NCBI RefSeq assembly: GCF_003443875.1
Contig: NZ_CP027482.1
Span: 1,178,001 to 1,242,000 of the forward strand
DNA: 64,000 bases
Reading direction: 5' to 3'
From: Aeromicrobium sp. A1-2
GTDB taxonomy: Bacteria > Actinomycetota > Actinomycetes > Propionibacteriales > Nocardioidaceae
The stretch's first letter is position 1. Each line of letters begins with the position of its first letter. Of the stretch, positions 30,135 through 38,816 are shown piece after piece. The translations under genes and the position numbers were made by a program. Under the pieces are notes generated by a model. That model made no database searches and had not been told where the DNA came from. It saw only the letters and a list, made by a program, of their open reading frames with translations.

Positions 30135-31487
30135 CTATCCGATCCGCTGGGCTTTGCCGAGGATGCCTTGCGGCCTGACGAGCAGGATGAGGATCAGCAC
30201 CATAAGCGCGCCGACCTCCTTGATCGACGCCGGCACACCGAACACCGGCCCGAGCTCGACCATCAGTCCGATGATCAATGAGCCGACCAGGGCGCCCCAG
30301 ATCGTGCCGAGCCCGCCCAGCGTGACGCCGGCGAAGATCAGCAGCAAGATCTTGAACCCCATTTGGAAGTTGACCTGGTCCTGCACGGCGAGGAGCACGC
30401 CCGAGAGCCCGGTCAGCGCCGTGCCGAGGATCCAGACCGACGAGATCACGCCGTCTACCCGCATGCCGGACGAGGCCGAGAGCGCCGGGTTGTCGGACAC
30501 CGCGCGCATGGCCTTGCCGAGTCGCGACTTCATCAGCAGGACGCACGTGACGGTGAGCGTGATGATCGAGATTGCGAAGACCGCGATCTCCTTGTCGGAC
30601 AGGCCCACGGGTCCGTAGACCGTGCGGCTCTGGGCGACGTACTGCGATAGGGTCCGCGTCGAGCCACCGAAGCCGTACTGGAACAGGCTGCGCAGCAGGA
30701 GGGCGAAGCCGATCGAGACGATCATCATTGCGATCAAGCCCGTGCCGCGATTGCGCAGCGGCCTCCACAGCGCGCGGTCCTGGGCCCAGCCGAAGGCCGC
30801 CGAGAGCACCACTGCGAGGATGCCCGCCGCGATGACCGGCAGGCCGAAGCCACGGTTGAAGACGTAGGTGGCGATCCCACCAAAGGTGACCAGATCGCCA
30901 TGCGCGAAGTTGGTGAGCCCGGTCGTGCCGAAGATCAGTGAAAGGCCGAGGGCGGCCAGCGCGATGATCAGGCCGGTCCTGAGACCGTCACGTGTGCCGG
31001 CGACGATCTTGCTGGACAGCGATGCCTTCTCGACGATGACTGCGCCGATCTGGTACTGCACGAAGTTGGACGAGGCGAGCTTGACCGCGACGGTCTTGTC
31101 GGTCTCGCCCTTGCCGCTGAGCTTGACGCCTTCGGGCAGGGTCTTGGGATCGAGGACCACGACGTAGGTGCCGTTGCTGGGGATCGCGATGCTGATGCGC
31201 CCCATCTCGTCGGTCACCTGGGTGCCGAGGGCCTGGCCGTCCTTGTTGTCCTTGTAGACGGTGAGTGTGACGCCGGGAATCGATTCCGGCTCGCCTTCAC
31301 CGCCATTGAGGTTTCTGAGCGTGACCGTGATGTTCTGGCCCTTGACGATCGGGTTCGCGGTGGGCGTCCCGGGGCTGGCAGCAGTCGGGCTGGGGGTCGG
31401 GGTCGTCGCGGCGTTCGCGGCGGCCGGGCCCATCAGGATCAGACCGGCCAGGATCGCCATCAAGAGCGTCGCTGGTCGCAGGTGCAC
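30135..31487 (-). CDS. livH: LivH-type permease with an N-terminal secreted beta-sandwich-like domain
   Basis: 450 residues, about 150 more than a usual LivH. Residues 1-26 are a signal peptide ending GPAAANA. A Pro/Thr linker and a predicted extracellular domain (about 45-145) follow, with GVTLTVYKDN, TDEMGRISIAIPSNGTYVVVLD and GKGETDKTVAVKL. This alternating pattern resembles carboxypeptidase-regulatory or CNA-B-like beta-sandwiches. The normal LivH core begins at GLRTGLIIALAALGLSLIFG (about 168) and runs to the end with SPLGK-type ATPase contact SRLGKAMRAVSDN. First gene of the operon; GTG 31487 after AGGAG. The extra domain's role is unknown; it could contact the LivK lipoprotein outside the membrane. 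Confidence 0.92.
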   Translation of the reverse strand: MHLRPATLLMAILAGLILMGPAAANAATTPTPSPTAASPGTPTANPIVKGQNITVTLRNLNGGEGEPESIPGVTLTVYKDNKDGQALGTQVTDEMGRISIAIPSNGTYVVVLDPKTLPEGVKLSGKGETDKTVAVKLASSNFVQYQIGAVIVEKASLSSKIVAGTRDGLRTGLIIALAALGLSLIFGTTGLTNFAHGDLVTFGGIATYVFNRGFGLPVIAAGILAVVLSAAFGWAQDRALWRPLRNRGTGLIAMMIVSIGFALLLRSLFQYGFGGSTRTLSQYVAQSRTVYGPVGLSDKEIAVFAISIITLTVTCVLLMKSRLGKAMRAVSDNPALSASSGMRVDGVISSVWILGTALTGLSGVLLAVQDQVNFQMGFKILLLIFAGVTLGGLGTIWGALVGSLIIGLMVELGPVFGVPASIKEVGALMVLILILLVRPQGILGKAQRIG

Positions 31488-31537
31488 GGAGTCTCCTGTC
31501 GAGGTTCAACGGCCGACGGTGGTTCGACCTCCTGTGG

Positions 31538-31543
31538 ACTATA
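31538..31543 (-). promoter_or_regulatory. Possible -10 box (TATAGT) of the liv operon
   Basis: On the minus strand TATAGT stands 50 nt before the livH GTG in the 131-bp gap after the DUF554 gene. A TTGACC at 31567-31572 is 23 nt further up, too far for a standard -35. Confidence 0.4.
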
Positions 31544-31618
31544 ACCACATGCGGGAGTCACGGGTGGGTCAAAAGCGATCCGTAGGTAACAGTTCGGTTT
31601 CGTTTGTTCGGACCGCGC

Positions 31619-32365
31619 TCAGTGCATCGCAATCGCGAGCTGGCAGAGCACCGGCGCGATGACGAGAGCCGGCAGAAGGTCCGCGACGGGAATCGCCTTG
31701 AGGTCGAGCAATCGGAACGCGACGCCGATCAGGATCAGTCCTCCGGTGGCGGTCAGGGCGGCCAGATGGGCGTCCGGCAGGAACGACCCGACGAGGACCC
31801 CGACCACCGTCAGCGAACCCTGGATGACCGCGACCGAGATCGCCGATGCCATGACGCCGATGCCAAATGATGCGGCGAAGGCGAGTGCTGCGAAGCCGTC
31901 GAGGGTGGCCTTGAGCAGCAACTGGTCGGCACCGTTGCCGAGTCCTTCGTTGAGCGAGCCGAGGATCGTCAACGGTCCGATGCAGAACACCAGCGAGCTG
32001 ATCACGAAGCCCTCGATGAACCGCTCGCGCGACGCCCCGACACCGCCGCGGGTCAGCCGCCGTTGCAGCCAGCCGCCGAACTCCTCGAGCCGGTCCTCCA
32101 ACCGAGCCCACGAGCCGATGATGCCGCCGATCACGAGTGATCCGAGCACGATCAGCGTCGGAGCCCCGCGGTCAACCGCACTGACCAACGCCGAGTCGCT
32201 GACCGCCATGGCCGCATCGGCCGCGATCAGCAGCGTGACGAGGCCCAGCGCAGCCGTCACGGTCGTGCGGATGCGCAGGTTCAAGCGGTGGCCGATCAAC
32301 AGTCCCAGGCCGGACCCCGCGACGACCGTCGCGACATTCGTGGCTGTTCCGAAACCGACGAACAT
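31619..32365 (-). CDS. DUF554 membrane protein
   Basis: 248 residues with about seven transmembrane segments and the family features. These are a Gly-rich N terminus (GTATNVATVVAGSGLGLLIG), RFIEGFVISSLVFCIGPLTILGS in the middle and AALTATGGLILIGVAFRLL near the C terminus. DUF554 proteins are widespread and of unknown, probably transport-related, function. Same strand as the liv operon but separated from it by 131 bp. Confidence 0.9.
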   Translation of the reverse strand: MFVGFGTATNVATVVAGSGLGLLIGHRLNLRIRTTVTAALGLVTLLIAADAAMAVSDSALVSAVDRGAPTLIVLGSLVIGGIIGSWARLEDRLEEFGGWLQRRLTRGGVGASRERFIEGFVISSLVFCIGPLTILGSLNEGLGNGADQLLLKATLDGFAALAFAASFGIGVMASAISVAVIQGSLTVVGVLVGSFLPDAHLAALTATGGLILIGVAFRLLDLKAIPVADLLPALVIAPVLCQLAIAMH

Positions 32366-32487
32366 GTAGGGTCTCCTTGGACTATTGAGGATTCAACCGG
32401 GTACGTCTCCACGGCCAGCGCGTAGTGTGTCATTCCCACACTTTTGCGCCGTGCAGAGGAGTGTTCCGGACCGGAGACAGGAACCAC

Positions 32488-33099
32488 ATGTCGGGTCGAC
32501 CGCACATCGTCCTCAGGGATGCCGACCGCGAGGACGCCCACGCGCTCGTCGCCTTGTGGAACGAGTGCGCAGGCGCCGGTCAGGACGAAGGCTCCGAGGC
32601 ATTCACGCAGCAGTCGCTGTGGCGCGAGCCCGGAGTCGCGGAGGCCGCGTCGGCGCTTGAGCTCAACCTCGGTCGGCCGGACAAGCGCATTATCGTGGCG
32701 CTGATCGATGGCGAGATCGTGGGTGCGACGGTGTGCGACATCGGCACCCTCACTCCCATCACCCTGACCCGAGTCCTGATCGTCACCGAGATCCAGGTCT
32801 CGCCGCGGTTCCGTCGCAAGTCGGTCGCCTCGACTCTGCTGTCCGCGGCCGCGACGTACGGCGAGGAGCACAACTGCGAGATCGTCGTCGCGGCGATCCC
32901 CGTGCACTCACGTGAGCCGCACCGCTACCTGACCAAGATCGGGTTCACCCAGATCGCTGTCCTGCGGGCTATCCAGTCCAGCAAGCTGCGGTCCCGACTG
33001 ACGACCAAGGCCACGAACTCCCGCGACACCGGCAAGCTCATCGCCGTGCGCCGCACGCTGCGCCGCCGCACCGAGGCGCGGGGCGCCACGCAGATCTGA
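32488..33099 (+). CDS. GNAT-family N-acetyltransferase
   Basis: 203 residues. The acetyl-CoA-binding core is ITEIQVSPRFRRKSVASTLLSAA, equivalent to motif A with a V-x-x-x-x-R-x-x-x-(G/A) pattern. It follows an N-terminal strand-helix unit LRDADREDAHALVALWNE and GEIVGATVCD. The C terminus is long and basic (RRTLRRRTEARG). ATG 32488 with GACAGGA upstream is preferred over the longer open frame. Substrate unknown; this kind of fold acts on small amines or proteins. Confidence 0.8.
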   Translation: MSGRPHIVLRDADREDAHALVALWNECAGAGQDEGSEAFTQQSLWREPGVAEAASALELNLGRPDKRIIVALIDGEIVGATVCDIGTLTPITLTRVLIVTEIQVSPRFRRKSVASTLLSAAATYGEEHNCEIVVAAIPVHSREPHRYLTKIGFTQIAVLRAIQSSKLRSRLTTKATNSRDTGKLIAVRRTLRRRTEARGATQI

Positions 33100-33138
33100 C
33101 GTCGGCGGATGCCCTCGCGGTTCGTCCGACCCGCCGAC

Positions 33139-33144
33139 TAGAGT
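33139..33144 (+). promoter_or_regulatory. Likely -10 box (TAGAGT) of polA, leaderless
   Basis: TAGAGT ends 7 nt before the GTG of polA. Confidence 0.5.
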
Positions 33145-33151
33145 CGACCGG

Positions 33152-35815
33152 GTGGACCGCCTCCTGCTGATCGACGGTCATTCCGTCGCCTATCGCGCCT
33201 TCTTTGCCCTCCCTGTGGAGAACTTCTCGACCACGACGGGCCAGAGCACCAATGCGGTGTTCGGCTTCACGTCGATGCTGATCAACGTGCTGCGTGACGA
33301 GAAGCCGACGCATGTCGCGGTCGCCTTCGACGTCTCCCGCCAGACGTTCCGGCTCGAGCAGTACCCCGAGTACAAGGGCAACCGGGCCAAGTCCCCGCCG
33401 GAGTTCACGGGTCAGATCCCGCTGATCAAGCAGATCCTCGACGCCCTGCACATCGTGACGTTCGAGAAGGACGGCTTCGAGGCCGATGACATCATCGGCA
33501 CGCTGGCGACCCGCGCCGAGTCTGCCGGGATGGACGTGCTGATCTGCACCGGCGACCGCGACGCACTGCAGCTCGTGACTGACAAGACGACGGTGCTCTA
33601 CCCCCGCAAGGGAGTCTCGGACCTCGCGAGGATGACGCCCACGGCGGTCCAGGAAAAATATGGCGTCGCGCCGGTCAACTATCCCGACATCGCCGCGATG
33701 GTCGGCGAAACCAGCGACAACCTGCCGGGCGTTCCGGGCGTGGGCCCCAAGACCGCGGCCAAATGGCTGGGGCAGTTCGGCTCGCTCGACGAGATCATCT
33801 CCAAGGTCGACCAGATCCCGGGCAAGGCGGGCGAGTCGATGCGCGCCCACCTCGACGACGTCATCCGCAACCGCAGCATCAACGCGCTGATCCGCGATCT
33901 CGACCTTCCCGCAGGACCTGCCGACCTGGCCTTCGACACGGTCTGGGACCGCGAGGCGATCCACGCGGTCTTCGACGCGCTGGAGTTCAACGCGCTGCGG
34001 GTCCGGCTCTTCGAGGCGTTCGGCGCCGTCGAGCCGCAGGCCGAGGAGGGCTTCGACCTCGAGGGCGCCACGCTGGCGCCCGGTGAGATCTCGACCTGGC
34101 TCGCAGCCCAGTCGGCCTCCGGCGCCCGCCTGGGCCTGCACGTGCAGGGATCCTGGGGGCGCGGCACGGGTGATGTCGTCGGACTGGGGATCGCCTCGGA
34201 GGAGTCGGCTGCGTGGATCGACACTGACGACATCACGCCCGAGGACGATGCCGCGATCACCGCGTGGCTGGCCGATCCTGACCGGCCCAAAGTCCTGCAC
34301 GACGCCAAGGGCCCGATGCTGGCCCTCCACGCCAAGGGTTGGCCTTTGCGCGGCGTCGCGGCCGACACGGCCCTGTCGGCGTACGTCGTCCGACCTGACC
34401 AGCGCTCCTACGATCTTGGCGACCTGTCGCTGCGCTACCTCAAGCGCGAGCTGCGCGACGAGTCCGACCATGCCGGCCAGCTGACCCTCGAGACCGACAA
34501 CCTCGGTGCCGAGTCGGGCATGCTGCGTGCCCGCGCGACGCTCGACCTGGCGGTCGTGCTCGACGAGGAGGTCGAGCAGGCCAGCGGCACGGCGCTGATC
34601 GCCGATGTCGAGCTGCCCCTCGTGGCGACGCTCGCCCGGATGGAGCGCACCGGCATCGCGATCGACGACGACCACCTGATCGCGCTGGAGTCCGAGTTCG
34701 CGGCACGCGCCCAGAACGCCGCCTCGGAGGCATTCGCGGCGATCGGCGGCAAGGAGATCAATCTCGGCTCGCCCAAGCAGCTGCAGGTTGTGCTGTTCGA
34801 CGAGCTCGGTATGCCCAAGACCAAGAAGACCAAGACGGGCTACACGACCGACGCAGACGCACTGCAACAGCTCTATGCCAAGACCGAGCACCCTTTCCTG
34901 CAGCACCTGCTCGACCACCGCGACGTGACCAGGCTCCGGCAGACCGTCGAGGGGCTGCGCAAGTCGATCTCCGACGACGGCCGCATCCACACGACCTACG
35001 CCCAGACGATCGCTGCGACGGGGCGTCTGAGCTCCAACGACCCCAACCTGCAGAACATCCCGATCCGCACGGCCTCGGGTAGACGCATCCGTGAGGCGTT
35101 CTGCGTCGGAGCGGGCTTCGACACGCTCGTCACGGCCGACTACAGCCAGATCGAGATGCGCATCATGGCGCACCTGTCGGAGGATGCCGACCTGATCGCG
35201 GCGTTCAACTCGGGCGAGGACTTCCACACGGTCATGGCGGCCAAGGTCTTCTCCAAGGATCCCGGCGACATCGACGGCGAGCTGCGGGCCCGGATCAAGG
35301 CGATGAACTACGGCTTGGCCTACGGGCTGTCGTCCTATGGTCTGAGTCAGCAGCTCAACATCACGACCGGCGAGGCGCAGGGCCTGATGGACGACTACTT
35401 CGAGCGATTCGGTGGCGTGCGCGACTATCTCCGCGGACTGGTCGACGAGGCTCGGCAGACCGGCTTCACCGAGACCATCATGGGCCGGCGGCGCTACCTG
35501 CCAGATCTGCAGAGCGACAACCGGCAGCGCCGTGAGATGGCCGAGCGGATGGCCCTCAACGCGCCCATCCAGGGTTCGGCCGCCGACATCATCAAGGTCG
35601 CGATGCTCGGCGTCGAGCGGGCGCTCGACGCCGCTGGCCTGACCTCACGGATGCTGCTGCAGGTGCACGACGAGCTCGTGCTCGAGGTCGTCGCGGGGGA
35701 GCGGGAGCAGGTCGAGCAGCTGGTCCGTGACCAGATGGCGTCGGCCGCCGACCTCTCGGTGCCGCTGGACGTGTCGGTCGGCGTGGGCCGCACCTGGCAC
35801 GAAGCCGGCCACTGA
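33152..35815 (+). CDS. polA: DNA polymerase I
   Basis: 887 residues. The N-terminal 5'-3' exonuclease (about 1-300) has LLIDGHSVAYRAFFA, YKGNRAKSP, DADD-type acidic patches (GFEADDIIGT, CTGDRDALQL) and the helix-hairpin-helix SDNLPGVPGVGPKTA. The middle domain (about 300-480) lacks the Asp/Glu exonuclease residues, as in other actinomycete Pol I. Polymerase domain: motif A DYSQIEMRIMAHL (about 661), O-helix RIKAMNYGLAYG with Tyr where E. coli has Phe762, motif C LLQVHDELVLEV. GTG start with a leaderless-type box. Repair and Okazaki-fragment processing. Confidence 0.97.
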   Translation: MDRLLLIDGHSVAYRAFFALPVENFSTTTGQSTNAVFGFTSMLINVLRDEKPTHVAVAFDVSRQTFRLEQYPEYKGNRAKSPPEFTGQIPLIKQILDALHIVTFEKDGFEADDIIGTLATRAESAGMDVLICTGDRDALQLVTDKTTVLYPRKGVSDLARMTPTAVQEKYGVAPVNYPDIAAMVGETSDNLPGVPGVGPKTAAKWLGQFGSLDEIISKVDQIPGKAGESMRAHLDDVIRNRSINALIRDLDLPAGPADLAFDTVWDREAIHAVFDALEFNALRVRLFEAFGAVEPQAEEGFDLEGATLAPGEISTWLAAQSASGARLGLHVQGSWGRGTGDVVGLGIASEESAAWIDTDDITPEDDAAITAWLADPDRPKVLHDAKGPMLALHAKGWPLRGVAADTALSAYVVRPDQRSYDLGDLSLRYLKRELRDESDHAGQLTLETDNLGAESGMLRARATLDLAVVLDEEVEQASGTALIADVELPLVATLARMERTGIAIDDDHLIALESEFAARAQNAASEAFAAIGGKEINLGSPKQLQVVLFDELGMPKTKKTKTGYTTDADALQQLYAKTEHPFLQHLLDHRDVTRLRQTVEGLRKSISDDGRIHTTYAQTIAATGRLSSNDPNLQNIPIRTASGRRIREAFCVGAGFDTLVTADYSQIEMRIMAHLSEDADLIAAFNSGEDFHTVMAAKVFSKDPGDIDGELRARIKAMNYGLAYGLSSYGLSQQLNITTGEAQGLMDDYFERFGGVRDYLRGLVDEARQTGFTETIMGRRRYLPDLQSDNRQRREMAERMALNAPIQGSAADIIKVAMLGVERALDAAGLTSRMLLQVHDELVLEVVAGEREQVEQLVRDQMASAADLSVPLDVSVGVGRTWHEAGH

Positions 35816-35835
35816 ACCCGGCCGGGCCGACCAGC

Positions 35836-37041
35836 TCAGACCACGGTCTCCGCGGGTCGTCCTGAGGGGGAGAAGAAGAACACGACGGTCGCGAGCGCGG
35901 CGGCGACCAGAGCCATCGTGAGCACGAGCCCGGTGATGCCGACCCCGATGCCGTACGCCACGGCGAGCACGGCGGCCACCGCGGCCCAGATCATCACGAC
36001 GACGCCGTGGGCGTGCCGGGCGAGGGCGTCGAACACCAGCAGGTGGACGATCGCGAGGACCGAGCCGGCAATCGCGAACAGCCACAGCCGTCCGGTGATC
36101 TCGCTGTACTTGTCGCCGCCGACCAGGATCAGCGCGAGGTGGGGCAGCACGGCGGTCGCGAGCACGGCGACGGCGCCGAGGCCGGCGACCAGCGACACGG
36201 CCCGCAGGCGGGCGTGGTGGGTCGTGGCGCGGGCCAGGTCGGGGAACAGCACGACGCTGATGAACTGCGGGAAGAACAGCGCGGCCTTGGCCAGGATCAG
36301 ACCCGAGGCGTAGAGGCCGCTCTCGTGGACGTCGAAACGGTTGCGGGCGATCAGCGAGTCCATGTTGCTGAGCACGAAGTACGCGAGCAGGGCATGGGTC
36401 GAGAACAAGGCCTCGGTCAGCAGCGGGCGACGGCTGATCGGGGTGCCCGTGCCGTGTCCGATCAGGAGGCGAGCACCCGCGAGCGCCGGAAGCCACGAGC
36501 CGATCGCGATGCCGATCATCGCGGAGTTGACGGTGGGCGAGATCAACAGCGCTATCGAGCCGCCGGTCAGTCGGCCGACGCCGTTGCCGATGTAGACAGC
36601 CGTCAGGGCGCCCCAGCGGGATGTGCCCTGCGCGATCCCGCACTCGGCGCCCATGACGGTCAGCGGGACCAGGGTCGCGCCGCACAGGATCACGGGCCAG
36701 TAGCTGTCGAGCTTGAGTGCGGGGGTCAGCACGACGGTCGAGGCTGCCACCACGAGCCCGACGAAGGATGCGACGAGCACCGTGACCCGTACCGTCGCGC
36801 TGATGATGTCGTCGCGGTGCACGGGATCGACCGCGAGCCGTCGCGCGGTCACCGCCTGCAGACCGAGCGAGGCGACGGCCCCGACGAGCAGGATGCCGAA
36901 CAGTGCCGTGAGGGCGCCGAACTCGCGGGGGACCAGGATGCGTGCCGAGACGACGTTGAAGCCGTAGACCGTGATGTTCATGGTCATCATGCCGGCCGCC
37001 ACGAGGGTTCCGCCGGTCATCGTCGCGCGCGTGGACCTCAC
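35836..37041 (-). CDS. Polysaccharide flippase-type membrane protein
   Basis: 401 residues with about 11-12 transmembrane segments, resembling Wzx/MATE-like polysaccharide export proteins. It opens TGGTLVAAGMMTMNITVYGFNVVSARIL and has PREFGALTALFGILLVG, with a short loop RNRFDVHESGLYASGLILAK typical of the family. The likely role is moving a lipid-linked sugar across the membrane for the envelope island. GTG 37041 is chosen because a TATTGT box ends 6 nt upstream; GTG 37044 and ATG 37020 are alternatives. Ends 20 bp from the convergent polA. Confidence 0.8.
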   Translation of the reverse strand: MRSTRATMTGGTLVAAGMMTMNITVYGFNVVSARILVPREFGALTALFGILLVGAVASLGLQAVTARRLAVDPVHRDDIISATVRVTVLVASFVGLVVAASTVVLTPALKLDSYWPVILCGATLVPLTVMGAECGIAQGTSRWGALTAVYIGNGVGRLTGGSIALLISPTVNSAMIGIAIGSWLPALAGARLLIGHGTGTPISRRPLLTEALFSTHALLAYFVLSNMDSLIARNRFDVHESGLYASGLILAKAALFFPQFISVVLFPDLARATTHHARLRAVSLVAGLGAVAVLATAVLPHLALILVGGDKYSEITGRLWLFAIAGSVLAIVHLLVFDALARHAHGVVVMIWAAVAAVLAVAYGIGVGITGLVLTMALVAAALATVVFFFSPSGRPAETVV

Positions 37042-37047
37042 CACGGC

Positions 37048-37053
37048 ACAATA
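37048..37053 (-). promoter_or_regulatory. Likely -10 box (TATTGT) of the flippase gene, leaderless
   Basis: Minus-strand TATTGT with the 6-nt gap to GTG 37041; it lies in the 47-bp divergent gap to the next plus-strand gene. Confidence 0.45.
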
Positions 37054-37088
37054 GCCGTGGGTGGGACCGATCAGGAGCAGGGGCGAAC

Positions 37089-38816
37089 ATGCGGCGTTTG
37101 CGCGAGATCGATCTTTACCATGCCCTCGTACCGGCGTGGTCGGCACTTCTGGTCCTCGCGATCGGGCTGCCTTGGCTGCGCGGCGGCTATCTGCTGTCGT
37201 ACGACATGGTCTGGGTCCCGCACCTGGATCTTGACCGGCCCGAGATGTGGGGCCTGGGTTCGGGTCTGCCGCGGGCCGTGCCGTCCGATGCAGTGGTCGG
37301 CCTGCTCGGCACTGCGCTGCCGGCTGCGCTCGTGCAGCGCCTGTTGTTGCTGGGCGCCTTGTTCCTGCTCGCACTGGGGGCCGCGCGCCTCGTGAAGCAG
37401 CGGTTCATGATCGCGCAGCTGGCCGCCGCGACCTTCGCGGTGTGGAACCCCTACGTCGCCGAGCGGCTGGTGCTGGGGCAGTGGCCGGTGCTGATCGCGC
37501 TGGCCGGTGTCGTATGGCTCGTGGCAGCCCTTCACAGCACGGATGAGCCGCGCTGGGCGGTCGTCACGTTGGCGCTGGCTGCGACGGGGATCTCGCCGGT
37601 GACTGGTGTCATGGGCGTCGTCCTGGCGCTGGCCGTCGGGTGGCGGCACGGCCCGGTGCGACTCGTGCTGCTGGCCGGTGTGCTCAACGGTCCGTGGATC
37701 GTCGCGGGCATCCTGCACGCGTCGATCGCCCGCACCGATCCGGCGGCGGTCCGGCTGTTCGACGTGCAGTCCGAGGGATGGTTCGGCCGCCTCGGGTCGG
37801 CGCTGAGCCTGGGCGGCATCTGGAACACCGAGGTCGTCCCCACGTCCCGCACCCTCCCGATCGCGATGCTGATCGGTGTCGTGCTGGCGGGCGTGATGAT
37901 CGTGGGCCTGTTCGCGCTGTGGCACGACGACCGCCGGTTGTTGTCCGGGCTCGCCCTCGCCGGCGCGATCGGACTGGCCGTGGCGCTGGCCGGCTGGCTC
38001 GCGCCGGACCAGGTCGCGCGAGTGATCGCGGACGTCCCGGGCGGAGGCGTCCTCCGCGACGGCACCCGCTGGCTCGCGCTGCTCCTCCCGCTCGAGGCGG
38101 TGGCCTTCGGTGCGGGCGCAGGCGCGCTGTTCGAGCGTGCCGAGTTCACGTCATGGGAGTATCCGACGATCGTGCTGGCCCTGATCGTGCCGTTGGCGGC
38201 CCTTCCGGACCTGGCGTGGGGCGTCGGTGGCCGGGTGGAGCCCGCGACGTACCCAGCGTCGTGGACCGACGCCCGGCGAGTCATCGCCAGGACTCCGGTG
38301 ACCGGGGACGTCCTGGTCCTGCCGTTCTCGTCCTACCGGCGGCCTGCGTGGAATGACGACGTGCCGGTCCTGGACCCGGCTGGCCGGTTCTTCGACCGCA
38401 CCACGGTCACGAATGACGCCCTGGAGGTCTCGGGGAGCACGATCGCGGGGGAGGACCCGCGTGCCGCACGCATCGCGCGCATCCTTGCCGACGGCAAAAA
38501 GGTCCCGGCCCAGCTGGTCGGCGCCGGGATCGGCATCGTGGTGGTCCAGATGGACGCGCCAGGTGCGAAACAGGCCGTCAAGCCGTTCCGGGACGCCCGC
38601 GAGCAGAAGGTCGTGGGCAACGACCTGCGCGTCTTCGCGCTCGAGGACGCGCGTCCGTTGCCGGTCGAGGAGCTGGACCGCAAGATCATGATCGGGACCT
38701 GGTCGGCGCTGGGCCTTGCGCTGCTGCTCGCCGGCCTGAGCCTCGTGCGCTCGGGGGTCGCGCGGCTACATCGGAAGGCGTCGAAAGACCGAACGCGGCA
38801 GGTGTCGAAGCCCTGA
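37089..38816 (+). CDS. Polytopic membrane protein, GT-C-like
   Basis: 575 residues: about ten to twelve transmembrane segments up to residue ~385, then a ~140-residue extracytoplasmic soluble part (VEPATYPASWTDARRVI onward) and one last membrane helix at about 535-553. The first outer loop LLSYDMVWVPHLDLDRPEMW is rich in Asp, a layout seen in GT-C glycosyltransferases and also at the start of the AftD-like protein of this island. I do not recognise a named family. RBS CAGGAGCAGG before ATG. The last 51 bp overlap the convergent dprE2. Confidence 0.75.
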   Translation: MRRLREIDLYHALVPAWSALLVLAIGLPWLRGGYLLSYDMVWVPHLDLDRPEMWGLGSGLPRAVPSDAVVGLLGTALPAALVQRLLLLGALFLLALGAARLVKQRFMIAQLAAATFAVWNPYVAERLVLGQWPVLIALAGVVWLVAALHSTDEPRWAVVTLALAATGISPVTGVMGVVLALAVGWRHGPVRLVLLAGVLNGPWIVAGILHASIARTDPAAVRLFDVQSEGWFGRLGSALSLGGIWNTEVVPTSRTLPIAMLIGVVLAGVMIVGLFALWHDDRRLLSGLALAGAIGLAVALAGWLAPDQVARVIADVPGGGVLRDGTRWLALLLPLEAVAFGAGAGALFERAEFTSWEYPTIVLALIVPLAALPDLAWGVGGRVEPATYPASWTDARRVIARTPVTGDVLVLPFSSYRRPAWNDDVPVLDPAGRFFDRTTVTNDALEVSGSTIAGEDPRAARIARILADGKKVPAQLVGAGIGIVVVQMDAPGAKQAVKPFRDAREQKVVGNDLRVFALEDARPLPVEELDRKIMIGTWSALGLALLLAGLSLVRSGVARLHRKASKDRTRQVSKP

